Shown here one piece after another: positions 53,634 to 62,594 of a DNA stretch of 64,000 nt; position 1 is the stretch's first letter; every line of letters begins with the position of its first letter. Both the position numbers and the translations under genes were made by a program. Source of the stretch: Acidobacteriota bacterium (GTDB lineage Bacteria > Acidobacteriota > Terriglobia > Terriglobales > Acidobacteriaceae). Location of the stretch: positions 1 through 64,000 of the forward strand of contig PJLO01000003.1 of assembly GCA_003010405.1 (NCBI GenBank). The letters run 5' to 3'. Below the pieces are notes generated by a model, which was not told the DNA's origin, ran no database searches, and worked only from the letters and a program-made list of their open reading frames with translations.

Positions 53634-54725
53634 ATGCCTCGAAAGTCTTCCACGCACACCGGGGGTGTAGTTTCGCGCGCTGCCTGCCGTGTCGACCTCG
53701 CCGGCGGCACAATGGATATGTGGCCGCTCTACCTCTTCCATCCTGGCGCGGTAGTTGTCAACATTGCTGTCAACGTCCTGACCACCTGCCGTATCTTCCC
53801 CACGGCGAACGGAAGCGTCGAGCTTGTCTCGCTCGACACGGGGCTTACCGACAGCTACCCGAGTATGGAAGCTCTGCGCTCGGCCAAAAACTACAATCAC
53901 GCGCTGGCGGCCTATCTCGTCAGATTCTTCTATTCCAGCTCCGAGCCGTCCTCCGGCTTTCATATTGAGACTCATTCCGAATCCCCAGCCGGCGCCGGAA
54001 TCTCCGGGTCCTCGGCGCTTATGATCGCTACGGCGTCTGCACTGGCGCGCTTTACCGGACGGAAGCTCTCCCGCGAGCAGATTCGGGAAATTGTGCAGAA
54101 CGTCGAAGCTCAGCTCATCCGTGTCCCTACTGGCTGTCAGGATTACTATCCCGCGCTCTACGGCGGTGTCAGCTCCGTGCACCTGAATGTAGATGGCATT
54201 CATCGTCAGGAGATCCCCTGCGATGCTGATGAGATTGATAGGCGCTTTGTCCTCGCCTACACTGGGGCTCCGCGCCAGAGCGGAATCAATAACTGGGAGG
54301 TGTTCAAGCGCCACATTGACGGTGACCGCCGCATATTTCGCAATTTCGAGCGAATCGGCGAAATCGCTCGCGCCATGCATACCGCCGTTGCTTCCGCGGA
54401 CTGGGATGAAACCGGTCGGCTCCTGCGCGATGAATGGAAACTGCGTCGCACCAACGCGCCCGCCATCGCCACGCCGTTCATTGACCGCCTTATCGCCATC
54501 TCCCGCAAGAACGGTGCTCTCGGAGCCAAGGTCTGCGGCGCTGGAGGTGGTGGCTGTGTTCTCTTCATGACAGAACCTGAGGCGCGTCAGCGCGTGGAGC
54601 AAAAGCTGGCCGCTGCCGGAGCCCAGTTGCTTCCGTTCAGTGTCGCCCGCCATGGCGTGACCGTGGGTGCGCTCAAAGCTGTCAGATCCGAGGCTCAGGC
54701 AAAGGGAGCGAGCAATCGCGTTTGA
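53634..54725 (+). CDS. GHMP-family sugar kinase
   Basis: The 363-residue kinase has an N-terminal RAACRVDLAGGTMDMWPLYL (substrate-binding, galactokinase/heptose-kinase-like), the phosphate loop SPAGAGISGSSALMIATASA, and a late GALGAKVCGAGGGGCVLFMT. It would phosphorylate a sugar such as a heptose 7-phosphate or galactose-like compound. No clear heptose pathway partners are adjacent, so I leave the substrate open. It is 3 bases from the CPBP gene start. Confidence 0.85.
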   Translation: MPRKSSTHTGGVVSRAACRVDLAGGTMDMWPLYLFHPGAVVVNIAVNVLTTCRIFPTANGSVELVSLDTGLTDSYPSMEALRSAKNYNHALAAYLVRFFYSSSEPSSGFHIETHSESPAGAGISGSSALMIATASALARFTGRKLSREQIREIVQNVEAQLIRVPTGCQDYYPALYGGVSSVHLNVDGIHRQEIPCDADEIDRRFVLAYTGAPRQSGINNWEVFKRHIDGDRRIFRNFERIGEIARAMHTAVASADWDETGRLLRDEWKLRRTNAPAIATPFIDRLIAISRKNGALGAKVCGAGGGGCVLFMTEPEARQRVEQKLAAAGAQLLPFSVARHGVTVGALKAVRSEAQAKGASNRV

Positions 54726-54729
54726 TTCA

Positions 54730-55650
54730 ATGATCGAATCTCATCAATTCGGACAGTCCAGTGCAGGGAAGCAGTTTTCCGCACCTACTCCGCTTCCTCC
54801 ATTGGTCCGCTTTGTCATCGCCGCAGTGTGGACTATTGCTGTTTTCCTGGGCAGCGGCATTGTCTACGGAATCTTTCCGCCAAGCAGTCTTCTCCCAGGC
54901 GTCCTTTTCCGGCTCATCGCGTGTGTCCTCACCGCCGCTGGATTTGCCTTTTTTCTTCGCGTTCTCGACTACAATTCGGATCCGCTAAGTTTCGCCCTGG
55001 GGCTGCCGTTTGACGTCACTGCCCGTCGCCAGTGGGCCACTGGTCTTGTTCTAGGAGCCCTGCTCATGAGCGCAGACGTGATTTTTATCGCCTGCTTCGG
55101 ATCATTGCGCCTTCACTTCCACCTCACCGGTCAAGTGTTCTTGCGTGCTCTGGCCGTAGGGGTGCTCCTGCTCTTCGGAGCCCTAATGGAAGAGCTTTCT
55201 TTCCGCGGCTATCCTTTCCAGAAGCTCACCGAAGCATTCGGAGCTTTTTGGGCGGTTTTTGCCTTATCCGCCCTCTTCGGGGCCGTCCACCTCTGGAACC
55301 CCGATTCCCAAGGGTTTCTGAGCTGGGGTTTTTTCAATACGCTTGGGGTCGGACTCCTCTTCGCTATAGCGCGAATCCGCACCGGTTCACTCTGGTTTTC
55401 TTTTGGACTCCACTTCAGTTGGAATTTCTTTCAGGGCGTCGTCTTCGGCCTTCCCGTCAGCGGCATGCAGGAATTCAATACACTCGTTGTCGGCAGCACT
55501 CGGGGTCCACTGGCCCTCACCGGGGGTGCCTACGGCCCAGAGGCAAGCGCCACCTGCACGATAATCTTGGTCATCGCTCTCCCTCTGCTCTGGCGTTTGA
55601 TTTCGGCTCGAAATATTCAACACCGTCCTCCCAGAACAATCGGCATCTAA
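54730..55650 (+). CDS. CPBP-family intramembrane protease
   Basis: Starting at the ATG at 54730, the 306-residue protein has about eight membrane segments and the CPBP motifs: EELSFRGYPFQKL (Glu-Glu-x-x-x-Arg), FGAVHLWNP (His) and FSFGLHFSWNFFQG (His, Asn). The family (type II CAAX-like) cleaves within membranes, and in bacteria often affects peptides or bacteriocin immunity. Target unknown. The frame runs upstream to 54667 over the end of the kinase gene, but the later ATG is natural. Confidence 0.88.
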   Translation: MIESHQFGQSSAGKQFSAPTPLPPLVRFVIAAVWTIAVFLGSGIVYGIFPPSSLLPGVLFRLIACVLTAAGFAFFLRVLDYNSDPLSFALGLPFDVTARRQWATGLVLGALLMSADVIFIACFGSLRLHFHLTGQVFLRALAVGVLLLFGALMEELSFRGYPFQKLTEAFGAFWAVFALSALFGAVHLWNPDSQGFLSWGFFNTLGVGLLFAIARIRTGSLWFSFGLHFSWNFFQGVVFGLPVSGMQEFNTLVVGSTRGPLALTGGAYGPEASATCTIILVIALPLLWRLISARNIQHRPPRTIGI

Positions 55651-55762
55651 TCTCGTGTTTGTGCGAACCTTTTCGGTGCCAGAATGCGGCGCAATCTGGA
55701 TCGCAAAGACGGTTCCTCCGACCTGTTGCAAGGGCAGTGAGAACCTGGAACAGACACAACTT

Positions 55763-56788
55763 ATGCAGCTCAGAATCTCAGGTCAAATTCGGCGTCCTGC
55801 CTACAATTCAGCTTGCCTGCTCCTTGCATTGATTCTGTTTCCGGTGCTCGCCGTCGCGGGCGAACCTAAGCTCTCCGGTACCCAGCGCCAGCAGGTTATT
55901 CGCGTTTTTCTTGCTGAGCATCCGTTCGTAAGCCGTGCCATTCCTCGGGGCAAAGCAGGAGTCCGCATCGAAGGCAACAAGATCACTCCAACTAGCGAAA
56001 AATCAGAGCAATTGATCGCGCAATACGGGATCGTTGCTAAACCCGGCCAGCGCGTGGTTGTCACTGCCGTGCGTTTCACTCAGGAGGGTATTGTCTTTGA
56101 AATTAACGGAGGCCCAAACAAACACAAGAAGTGGACGGATCGCATCAGCTTAGGCGGACCTCTCACCATTCCCCCGGCAACCACGTCAGGCAATCAGCCC
56201 GGCAGTGACCCCGACCGCAGCCCAAGCGGTTCTTTTGTTTTCTTCGCAATCAATAAAGAAGAAGTTGCCTCTCTAACAACCGACCGCATTAAAGACCTGC
56301 TTGCTCCCGTCCTGGATTTCCAATCCAAAAACACAGCGGAGGCCTATCAGAAGACTCTTCCGCCCCGGCTCGCCGATGCCGTAAAGAATCATTGTGCTCT
56401 TGTTGGCATGAACAAGGACATGGTAATCGCTGCCTTGGGCCGTCCGCCGAGACGCGTCCGTGAAACGAATGAAGGGCAGTATTACGAAGAGTGGATCTAT
56501 GGCACCCCACCCAAGGTCGTCCAGTTCATACGCTTTGTTGGTGACAAAGTCATTCGCATTGAGAACATGAAAGTAAGTGGAGAAAAGGAGGTTCGCACTC
56601 AGGATGAAGTTGGTGGCCTCATCCAGCCCCTGGATGTTCCCGCCGATAAACAGAAGCGTTCCGATGTTAGTAAACGTGCTCCCACGCTGCTCCGCCCTAA
56701 CGAAAAACGGGACTCGGCGACCGATACCGTTCCCCTCGCTAACCAATCGCCGGATTATCGGCTGCCATCACCCTCCTCTTCGCAATGA
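55763..56788 (+). CDS. Secreted protein with a BamE/SmpA-like C-terminal domain
   Basis: The ATG at 55763 begins a 341-residue protein with a signal peptide (YNSACLLLALILFPVLAVAG). The central part has an unusual motif, VVVTAVRFTQEGIVFEINGG, and a Pro/Ser linker. Residues about 210-280 read GMNKDMVIAALGRPPRRVRE with YYEEWIYGTPP and FVGDKVIRIENM, similar in pattern to SmpA/BamE-like lipoprotein domains. A role at the envelope is likely; a specific BAM role is not claimed. Confidence 0.7.
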   Translation: MQLRISGQIRRPAYNSACLLLALILFPVLAVAGEPKLSGTQRQQVIRVFLAEHPFVSRAIPRGKAGVRIEGNKITPTSEKSEQLIAQYGIVAKPGQRVVVTAVRFTQEGIVFEINGGPNKHKKWTDRISLGGPLTIPPATTSGNQPGSDPDRSPSGSFVFFAINKEEVASLTTDRIKDLLAPVLDFQSKNTAEAYQKTLPPRLADAVKNHCALVGMNKDMVIAALGRPPRRVRETNEGQYYEEWIYGTPPKVVQFIRFVGDKVIRIENMKVSGEKEVRTQDEVGGLIQPLDVPADKQKRSDVSKRAPTLLRPNEKRDSATDTVPLANQSPDYRLPSPSSSQ

Positions 56789-56934
56789 ATTCGTAGCGCG
56801 TCCGTCGTGTTGGAAATTACCCACAATGAGACAGAAAATGCCAATCCGGTAACACAATAGTCAAGAACGTGCTACTCTCGGTGATACGCATAACGAAACC
56901 GTGTTACCAGGCAGAGTTCAGTCAAGGGGGTAGT

Positions 56935-58986
56935 GTGAACGTCGCACGGAGCTTTTTGCTTTTCTTTCTGTTTTTTGGGGGGGGGTGCTGCGTCTTTGCG
57001 CAGGAGACAGACATCACGAAAGCAGCCGCGCAGCAGCAGGCGAAACTCCCACGCGTATATACCGAGGTTGTGGTCACCGACACGAAGATAGAGCAACCGG
57101 AAGCCAACGTCACTCAAAAGGTCAACATCATTGAAGCCTATGAGATTGAGCAGAGCGTCAGCAGCAACCGCAATCTGGCTGAGCTTCTGCAGTATCAGCC
57201 CGGTATTTCCGTTACGGCTCTATCGCGCAATGACGCCAACTGGGGCTCCTATGGTGGACTCGGCCCGAAGTACAACAGCTATCTCCTCGACGGTCTGCCA
57301 ATCGATTCTTTCGTCGACACGATGAGCATAGATGCGTGGGCAATCAACCGTATCGAGAGCTTTCAAGGCCCGGCTTCCGTGCTCTATTCGAACTACCTCA
57401 GCGCGGACTTCTCCGGAACTCAAGCCCCCTTGGCCGGAATCACAAACCTCATCTTGAAGGATCGTATTGAAGCTCCCGCGACACACATTGCGATTGGCGG
57501 CGGTTCGTGGAACACCTTCAATGGGCGTTTATATCACCAGGACCGCAAGGGCAACCTCAACTACTTTTTCGGTGCCAGCTACGAACAATCGGACTACACC
57601 AACTACGGCACGCCGAATTCGTGGCTGGGGATGCTGGACGATCCCATGTACAAGAAGGTCAAGGTTTACGGCAAGGCGACCTACTTCCTTGGACGCCCTG
57701 ACCATCGTATTTCGGTGTTCTATCAGCACACGTTGCACGACGGCTTTACCGGTCGTCCCAACCGCGACTACGGACATAACTACGACACACTGAATGCCAG
57801 CTACAGCAACCAGTTAACGGACAATCTCAACCTTCAACTTAAGACAGGTCTTCGCAACTACGACCGCCGTTGGGGCGATGACAACTATCCCACGAACCTC
57901 GCTCTGGTGGATCATTCCGGCGTAAAACAGCGGATCGTCCCCACCGACTTGACCCTGAGCCTCAAGCATCTCGGCGAAAGCGTTCTCACCTTCGGAACCG
58001 ACGCACAGTTTGCAACCTACAAAACGTACACTCAGGGCAACACGGCCCGGGATTATACCAGCGATACTTATTCCCACACGAACGGCCTATTTGTGCAGGA
58101 AAAGTTCGTCTGGAGGAAATTGGTTCTTCGTGCAGGCGCTCGCTACAACCACATGGCGGACCACTACGACCTCATCAGTGGAGCCGTGCCGGGCACCCCC
58201 GAAAAGTCATGGGATAAGGGATTGTGGAGTGCGGGCGCGCGCTACAACTTCAGCAAACGGCTCTCGATTTACGGTAACGCCGGGAGCAGCTACATTTCTC
58301 CAGCGGCCAAGGCAGTCGGCGGTACGCTTCTCACTTCCGACTTGGGCGTGACTGGAAGAAATGGACAGTTGCCGAATCCAAATCTGAAGCCCGAGAGCGG
58401 TATTGGTTCCGACTTTGGCATCGAGTACGGCTTTGCCAGGCAAGGCACCATCGGAGTGCGGGGCTTCTATAACACGATCAGCGATGCAATCGTAGACAAT
58501 GTCATCAGCAACAATCCTTCGCAGACACAGTCGGTGAACGCCGGCGATGCCCGCTCCTATGGTGTGGAGATCGTTTACTCGCAGAACATCACCGAGCGTG
58601 TGCGTGCGTTTGCAAACTACACACGTACCGTTTCCAGGATCAACAATCCCCTGGATGCAGACCAGAACGGCTCCGCGATTACATTTGTTCCCGACTTCAT
58701 TGCCAATGCCGGAGTCGATGTCTCGGTTCCGGGAGGCTGGAAGTTCTCACCCTACGTTCATGGCGTCGGCCAGTACTATGACAGCACTTCGAAGAGTGGA
58801 CGGTCCGTATTCGGCCCGTATGGCATTGTCAATCTGAAGGTCGAGAAGGCGTTGCGTCAGACGGAAAAATCCTCCACCGTGTTTTTTGCCGATCTCAATA
58901 ACATCGGTAACCGGAAATACGCTATGCCGTGGCAGTTCCGCGACCCTGGTTTTAACGTTCTGGGCGGCCTCGACTTCCGCTTCTAG
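56935..58986 (+). CDS. TonB-dependent outer-membrane receptor
   Basis: The 683-residue receptor starts at the GTG at 56935 (CAAGGGGGTA upstream) with a signal peptide (ARSFLLFFLFFGGGCCVFAQ). The plug has TEVVVTDTKIEQPEANVTQK, then SNRNLAELLQYQPGISVTAL and SYLLDGLPIDSFVDTMSIDA. Many paired beta strands follow, ending in Phe (LGGLDFRF), as expected for a beta barrel. It would import an iron chelate, cobalamin or other ligand with TonB energy; the ligand is unknown. A T6-G10 homopolymer lies in the leader region near 56970. Confidence 0.9.
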   Translation: MNVARSFLLFFLFFGGGCCVFAQETDITKAAAQQQAKLPRVYTEVVVTDTKIEQPEANVTQKVNIIEAYEIEQSVSSNRNLAELLQYQPGISVTALSRNDANWGSYGGLGPKYNSYLLDGLPIDSFVDTMSIDAWAINRIESFQGPASVLYSNYLSADFSGTQAPLAGITNLILKDRIEAPATHIAIGGGSWNTFNGRLYHQDRKGNLNYFFGASYEQSDYTNYGTPNSWLGMLDDPMYKKVKVYGKATYFLGRPDHRISVFYQHTLHDGFTGRPNRDYGHNYDTLNASYSNQLTDNLNLQLKTGLRNYDRRWGDDNYPTNLALVDHSGVKQRIVPTDLTLSLKHLGESVLTFGTDAQFATYKTYTQGNTARDYTSDTYSHTNGLFVQEKFVWRKLVLRAGARYNHMADHYDLISGAVPGTPEKSWDKGLWSAGARYNFSKRLSIYGNAGSSYISPAAKAVGGTLLTSDLGVTGRNGQLPNPNLKPESGIGSDFGIEYGFARQGTIGVRGFYNTISDAIVDNVISNNPSQTQSVNAGDARSYGVEIVYSQNITERVRAFANYTRTVSRINNPLDADQNGSAITFVPDFIANAGVDVSVPGGWKFSPYVHGVGQYYDSTSKSGRSVFGPYGIVNLKVEKALRQTEKSSTVFFADLNNIGNRKYAMPWQFRDPGFNVLGGLDFRF

Positions 58987-58993
58987 GATTGAA

Positions 58994-59572
58994 ATGCTTA
59001 GGAAATTCAGTGCAATCGTGCTGACGATAATGGTGCTGGCTGGCTCTCTTGCGGCCAGCACCCGCGTTGTTTTGGAATTGTTTCTCGTCTCTCCTTCCGT
59101 CAATCAGTCCGTTCGTTACGGTCGCCGAACAGCAAACCTTACCAATAAGTCTGGCGATCCCGATACTGTCGCTCGACAGCTTCTGACGGGGGTGTGTGCG
59201 CATTCAATTCTCCACTCGACCAGTTGGCGTTGGGAAAGGAACGGAACGCTTGTCCTGACCTATCTCGCCTATTCGGAAGACTCACACTGTACTGACGCGG
59301 AGCCACAAGAGATTTCGATGTCGGCTCTTCTGCCGCCGCAATCAACCAACCCGGAAAAACCTCGTCCTGCGGAAATTCGCGAGCAGGATGTACTTGCTCA
59401 TGGACTTCGCCACCTCACTTTTCTGATGCGCTACTCGCCCGATGACCGCATCCGAAAGGCTGTCTCTCCCGCCGGTCTGCAGTTCTTTCAGGCGCTTTGC
59501 GGGCAATTGGCGGGGAGATATGACACCGCAAAAGAATTCGCTGACTGCACGAGCACACTGGGAATCAAATAA
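58994..59572 (+). CDS. Secreted hypothetical protein after the TonB receptor
   Basis: The ATG at 58994, 7 bases after the receptor stop, gives a 192-residue protein with a signal peptide (LRKFSAIVLTIMVLAGSLAA). The mature part (LFLVSPSVNQSVRYGRRTAN, DAEPQEISMSALLPPQ, HGLRHLTFLMRYSPDDRIRK) matches no family I know. Position suggests it is co-expressed with the receptor, perhaps as a periplasmic partner. The longer frame from 58886 overlaps the receptor and is not used. Confidence 0.65.
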   Translation: MLRKFSAIVLTIMVLAGSLAASTRVVLELFLVSPSVNQSVRYGRRTANLTNKSGDPDTVARQLLTGVCAHSILHSTSWRWERNGTLVLTYLAYSEDSHCTDAEPQEISMSALLPPQSTNPEKPRPAEIREQDVLAHGLRHLTFLMRYSPDDRIRKAVSPAGLQFFQALCGQLAGRYDTAKEFADCTSTLGIK

Positions 59573-59732
59573 ACCCACAATAACGAAACAGCAGCAGGCT
59601 GTCCTGCATTCTGGCAATGAATATTTTGCGCGTGGACAATGACTTGAGCCAGGCACAAGGCAGTCTTAGTCCGGCTTCCTATTGTTGTAGCAAGCTTTGT
59701 TCCCGAACCCTCGGCGCTTTACACTGTTTCTT

Positions 59733-61373
59733 GTGAAGATCGCACTTGCTCAGATCAACCCCACTGTCGGTGACTTCACCGGCAATGCCGCCACGTTCCG
59801 TCGGTTCGCGCGTGACGCCCGCACGCGCGGTGCCGACCTTGTCGTATTTCCGGAGCTTTCAGTTTGCGGCTATCCTCCGCGTGACCTTGTCGAGGTTCCT
59901 GCCTTCCTGGCTCGGTCGCGCCAGGTGCTCGAAGAGCTCGCAGCCGAGTTTCCCGATATCGCCATCATCGCCGGATTCCCGTCGCGTGCGGCCGTCGAGA
60001 CCGGCAAGTCCGTCATGAACTCCGCCGCGCTCCTGCGCAACGGTCGCATCGACTTCGTCCAGTCCAAGCGGCTGCTGCCCACCTACGATGTCTTCGACGA
60101 GATGCGCAACTTCGCGCCTGCCCCTTCGCAGCAGCTTGTGACGGTCTGCGGAGAATGCCTCGCCCTCACCATCTGCGAGGACGCATGGAATGACAAAGCC
60201 TTCTGGAGCCGCCGTCTCTACGGTTCCGATCCAGTCGAAGAACTGGTCCGCGCCGGAGCCGAGATCGTCTTAAATATCTCAGCGTCGCCCTTCAACGTTG
60301 GCAAGCGAGGACTTCGCCAGGCCATGCTCGCTAGCATCGCCACCCAGCATCGTGTCCCGGTAGTCCTGGTCAATCAGGTGGGAGGCAATGACAGCCTGGT
60401 CTTTGACGGTTCCAGCCTGGCTCTCAGCCCCCAGGGAGACGTTATTGCCCAAGCCCGCTCATTCGAAGAAGATCTGATTCTCGTCGACACCGCGACCCTG
60501 ACCGGAGACATGCACGAGCAAGTTCCAGAGCTGGAGGCAAGTGCTTATGAAGCTCTAGTTCTCGGAACCCGCGATTATGTCAGAAAATGCGGATTTCAGA
60601 AGGTCGTTGTTGGACTCAGCGGTGGCATCGATTCTGCTCTCACTGCGGTCATCGCGGTTGACGCGCTCGGCGCTGAAAATGTAATCGGGGTCTCCATGCC
60701 CAGCCAATACTCTTCGGAGGGCAGCATCACCGATGCGTGGGAGTTGGCCGCGAATCTTGGCATCTGCTTCGAAGTCGTTGCCATACGCGAAATCTTTGAA
60801 TCCTACCGCCGCGCTCTCTCCGGGATCTTCAAAGGTCTCCCTGAGGACGTTACCGAAGAGAATCTTCAGGCCCGCACACGTGGAGCGCTGCTGATGGCGG
60901 TGGCCAATAAGTTCTCCGCACTCGTCCTCACCACTGGCAACAAAAGCGAATTGGGCGTAGGCTACTGCACGCTCTACGGAGATATGGTAGGCGGACTCGC
61001 CGTCATCTCCGATGTGCCTAAGACTCTCGTTTATCGCATTGCCCACTATGTAAATTCGCGCCGCCCTGTAATTCCCGAGGCTTCCATCACCAAGCCGCCT
61101 TCGGCCGAACTGCGCCCCGGACAGAAAGATAGTGATTCGCTTCCGCCTTACGATGTTCTCGACCGCATTCTTGAGGAGTACGTAGGTAATCTGAAATCTG
61201 CCTCGGAGATTGCCGAATTGACAGGTTTCGATGACGAGGTAATCCGCTTTGTAATCCGTCTCATAGACCGCAGCGAATACAAACGGCAGCAGGCTGCTCC
61301 CGGCATCAGAATTTCGACTAAGGCTTTCGGTGTAGGCCGCCGCTTTCCTATTGCGGCACGTCATCAGATTTAG
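59733..61373 (+). CDS. nadE: Glutamine-dependent NAD+ synthetase
   Basis: The 546-residue enzyme amidates NaAD to NAD using glutamine. The N-terminal nitrilase-like half has PELSVCGYPPRDL (Glu), QSKRLLPTYDVFDE (Lys) and LALTICEDAWND (Cys); the C-terminal half has VVGLSGGIDSALTAVIAVD (ATP-binding) and TTGNKSELGVGYCTLYGDMV. Both halves are complete. GTG at 59733 gives the normal start KIALAQINPTVGD. Together with nadB at 33341 it shows that both ends of NAD synthesis lie in this window. Confidence 0.96.
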   Translation: MKIALAQINPTVGDFTGNAATFRRFARDARTRGADLVVFPELSVCGYPPRDLVEVPAFLARSRQVLEELAAEFPDIAIIAGFPSRAAVETGKSVMNSAALLRNGRIDFVQSKRLLPTYDVFDEMRNFAPAPSQQLVTVCGECLALTICEDAWNDKAFWSRRLYGSDPVEELVRAGAEIVLNISASPFNVGKRGLRQAMLASIATQHRVPVVLVNQVGGNDSLVFDGSSLALSPQGDVIAQARSFEEDLILVDTATLTGDMHEQVPELEASAYEALVLGTRDYVRKCGFQKVVVGLSGGIDSALTAVIAVDALGAENVIGVSMPSQYSSEGSITDAWELAANLGICFEVVAIREIFESYRRALSGIFKGLPEDVTEENLQARTRGALLMAVANKFSALVLTTGNKSELGVGYCTLYGDMVGGLAVISDVPKTLVYRIAHYVNSRRPVIPEASITKPPSAELRPGQKDSDSLPPYDVLDRILEEYVGNLKSASEIAELTGFDDEVIRFVIRLIDRSEYKRQQAAPGIRISTKAFGVGRRFPIAARHQI

Positions 61374-61423
61374 TAAAAACTTCCAATACTCACAAGGACA
61401 GGCCCATTCAAAGGATGATCTCA

Positions 61424-62527
61424 ATGCGCAACTTGCTTAAGTGTTCCGCCGTGCTGCTTCTTTCTATTCCGCTCTTCGCGCAGGCCGCCAAGAAGCCTGT
61501 TTCCAAGGCAGTAAGTGCTGCAAAGCCTGCTTCCAAAACAGCAACTACCGTGAAGCCTGATTCTAAAGCAGCAGCTACCGCCGAAACGGCAAGTGCTTCA
61601 AAGCCTGCTCCCAAACCAGCAACTCCCGCCGAAGCAGCAACTTCCACCAAGCCTGCTTCCGGTGCTCCCACCAAGGCCTTGGTGGACCAGTTTTTCAAAC
61701 GGACCTTCGGTTATGACCCTAATTTTCAGGTCCGCGTCCTCGACATCACCCAGTCTTCCATTCCCGACCTGTATGAGGCTACGGTGCGCTTCATTACCCC
61801 TGATGCTCAGCAGACTGTTCACTGGTACATTTCAAAAGATCAGAAGCACGCCATATTTGGCGACATGTTCCCGTTTGGTACGGACCCCTTTGAGCAACCG
61901 CGCACCGAGCTAGCCAAGTCAGCCTTCGGTCCTACAAAAGGACCTGCCGATTCCAAGCTGGTGATCGTTGAATTTGCCGATCTCGAGTGCCCCGCCTGCA
62001 AAACTGTGCAGCCCATGGTAGAAAAGCTGCGCACCGATTTTCCGCAGGCGCGTTTCGTATTCCAGAGCTATCCGTTGGTCCGAATCCATCCCTGGTCCGT
62101 GCGTTCTGCGTCCTTTCTGGACTGCATAGCCCGCACCAATCAGAATCAGGCGTTCACCTTCATGGAATCCATCTTCGCCCATCAAAAAGAAATCGACGCC
62201 GCTGTCCGCAACACCGATGCAGAGGAAAAGGCCACAATCGATGAAACGATCCTAACCGAGCGCATGCGCCACTATACGGAAGCTGCGGGAGCCAATCCTG
62301 CCAAAATCCAAGCCTGTGCCGATTCTCCTGAGACCGCCGAGCGAATTAAACGCGGCCAAGCGCTTGCCAAGTCACTGAATGTAATCGGCACTCCCGCTAT
62401 CTTCGTCAACGGACGTCCGCTCGGAATTGACCCAGCCCAATACGACTCTTTGAAAATGATCGTAGCCTTTGAAGCCGAGCATGTTGGGTTGGGAAGTAAA
62501 GACAGTGAAGAACCGAAGAAGAAGTAG
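61424..62527 (+). CDS. Secreted DsbA-like thioredoxin-fold protein with a repeat-rich linker
   Basis: The ATG at 61424 (AAAGGATGATCTCA upstream) starts a 367-residue protein: signal peptide (LLKCSAVLLLSIPLFAQAA), a Lys/Ala/Pro-rich linker of about 60 residues with recurring KPxSK units, an alpha/beta domain, then a DsbA-like thioredoxin domain with VIVEFADLECPACKTVQPMV (CPAC active site) and the cis-Pro loop VIGTPAIFVNGRPLG. It would act on periplasmic protein thiols. The linker may span or bind peptidoglycan. It follows nadE by 50 bases. Confidence 0.85.
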   Translation: MRNLLKCSAVLLLSIPLFAQAAKKPVSKAVSAAKPASKTATTVKPDSKAAATAETASASKPAPKPATPAEAATSTKPASGAPTKALVDQFFKRTFGYDPNFQVRVLDITQSSIPDLYEATVRFITPDAQQTVHWYISKDQKHAIFGDMFPFGTDPFEQPRTELAKSAFGPTKGPADSKLVIVEFADLECPACKTVQPMVEKLRTDFPQARFVFQSYPLVRIHPWSVRSASFLDCIARTNQNQAFTFMESIFAHQKEIDAAVRNTDAEEKATIDETILTERMRHYTEAAGANPAKIQACADSPETAERIKRGQALAKSLNVIGTPAIFVNGRPLGIDPAQYDSLKMIVAFEAEHVGLGSKDSEEPKKK

Positions 62528-62554
62528 AGATAATTTGACGTGTACCAGATACCG

Positions 62555-62578
62555 CTCAAGCCCTATCCGGGGCTTGAG
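62555..62578. terminator. Hairpin between convergent genes, possible two-way terminator
   Basis: CTCAAGCCC (62555-62563) pairs perfectly with GGGCTTGAG (62570-62578) around a 6-base loop. It sits between the DsbA-like stop (62527) and the secretin stop (62595). There is no T-run on the plus side, so efficient intrinsic termination is uncertain. Confidence 0.5.
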
Positions 62579-62594
62579 TGGGTGACTCTCGCTC

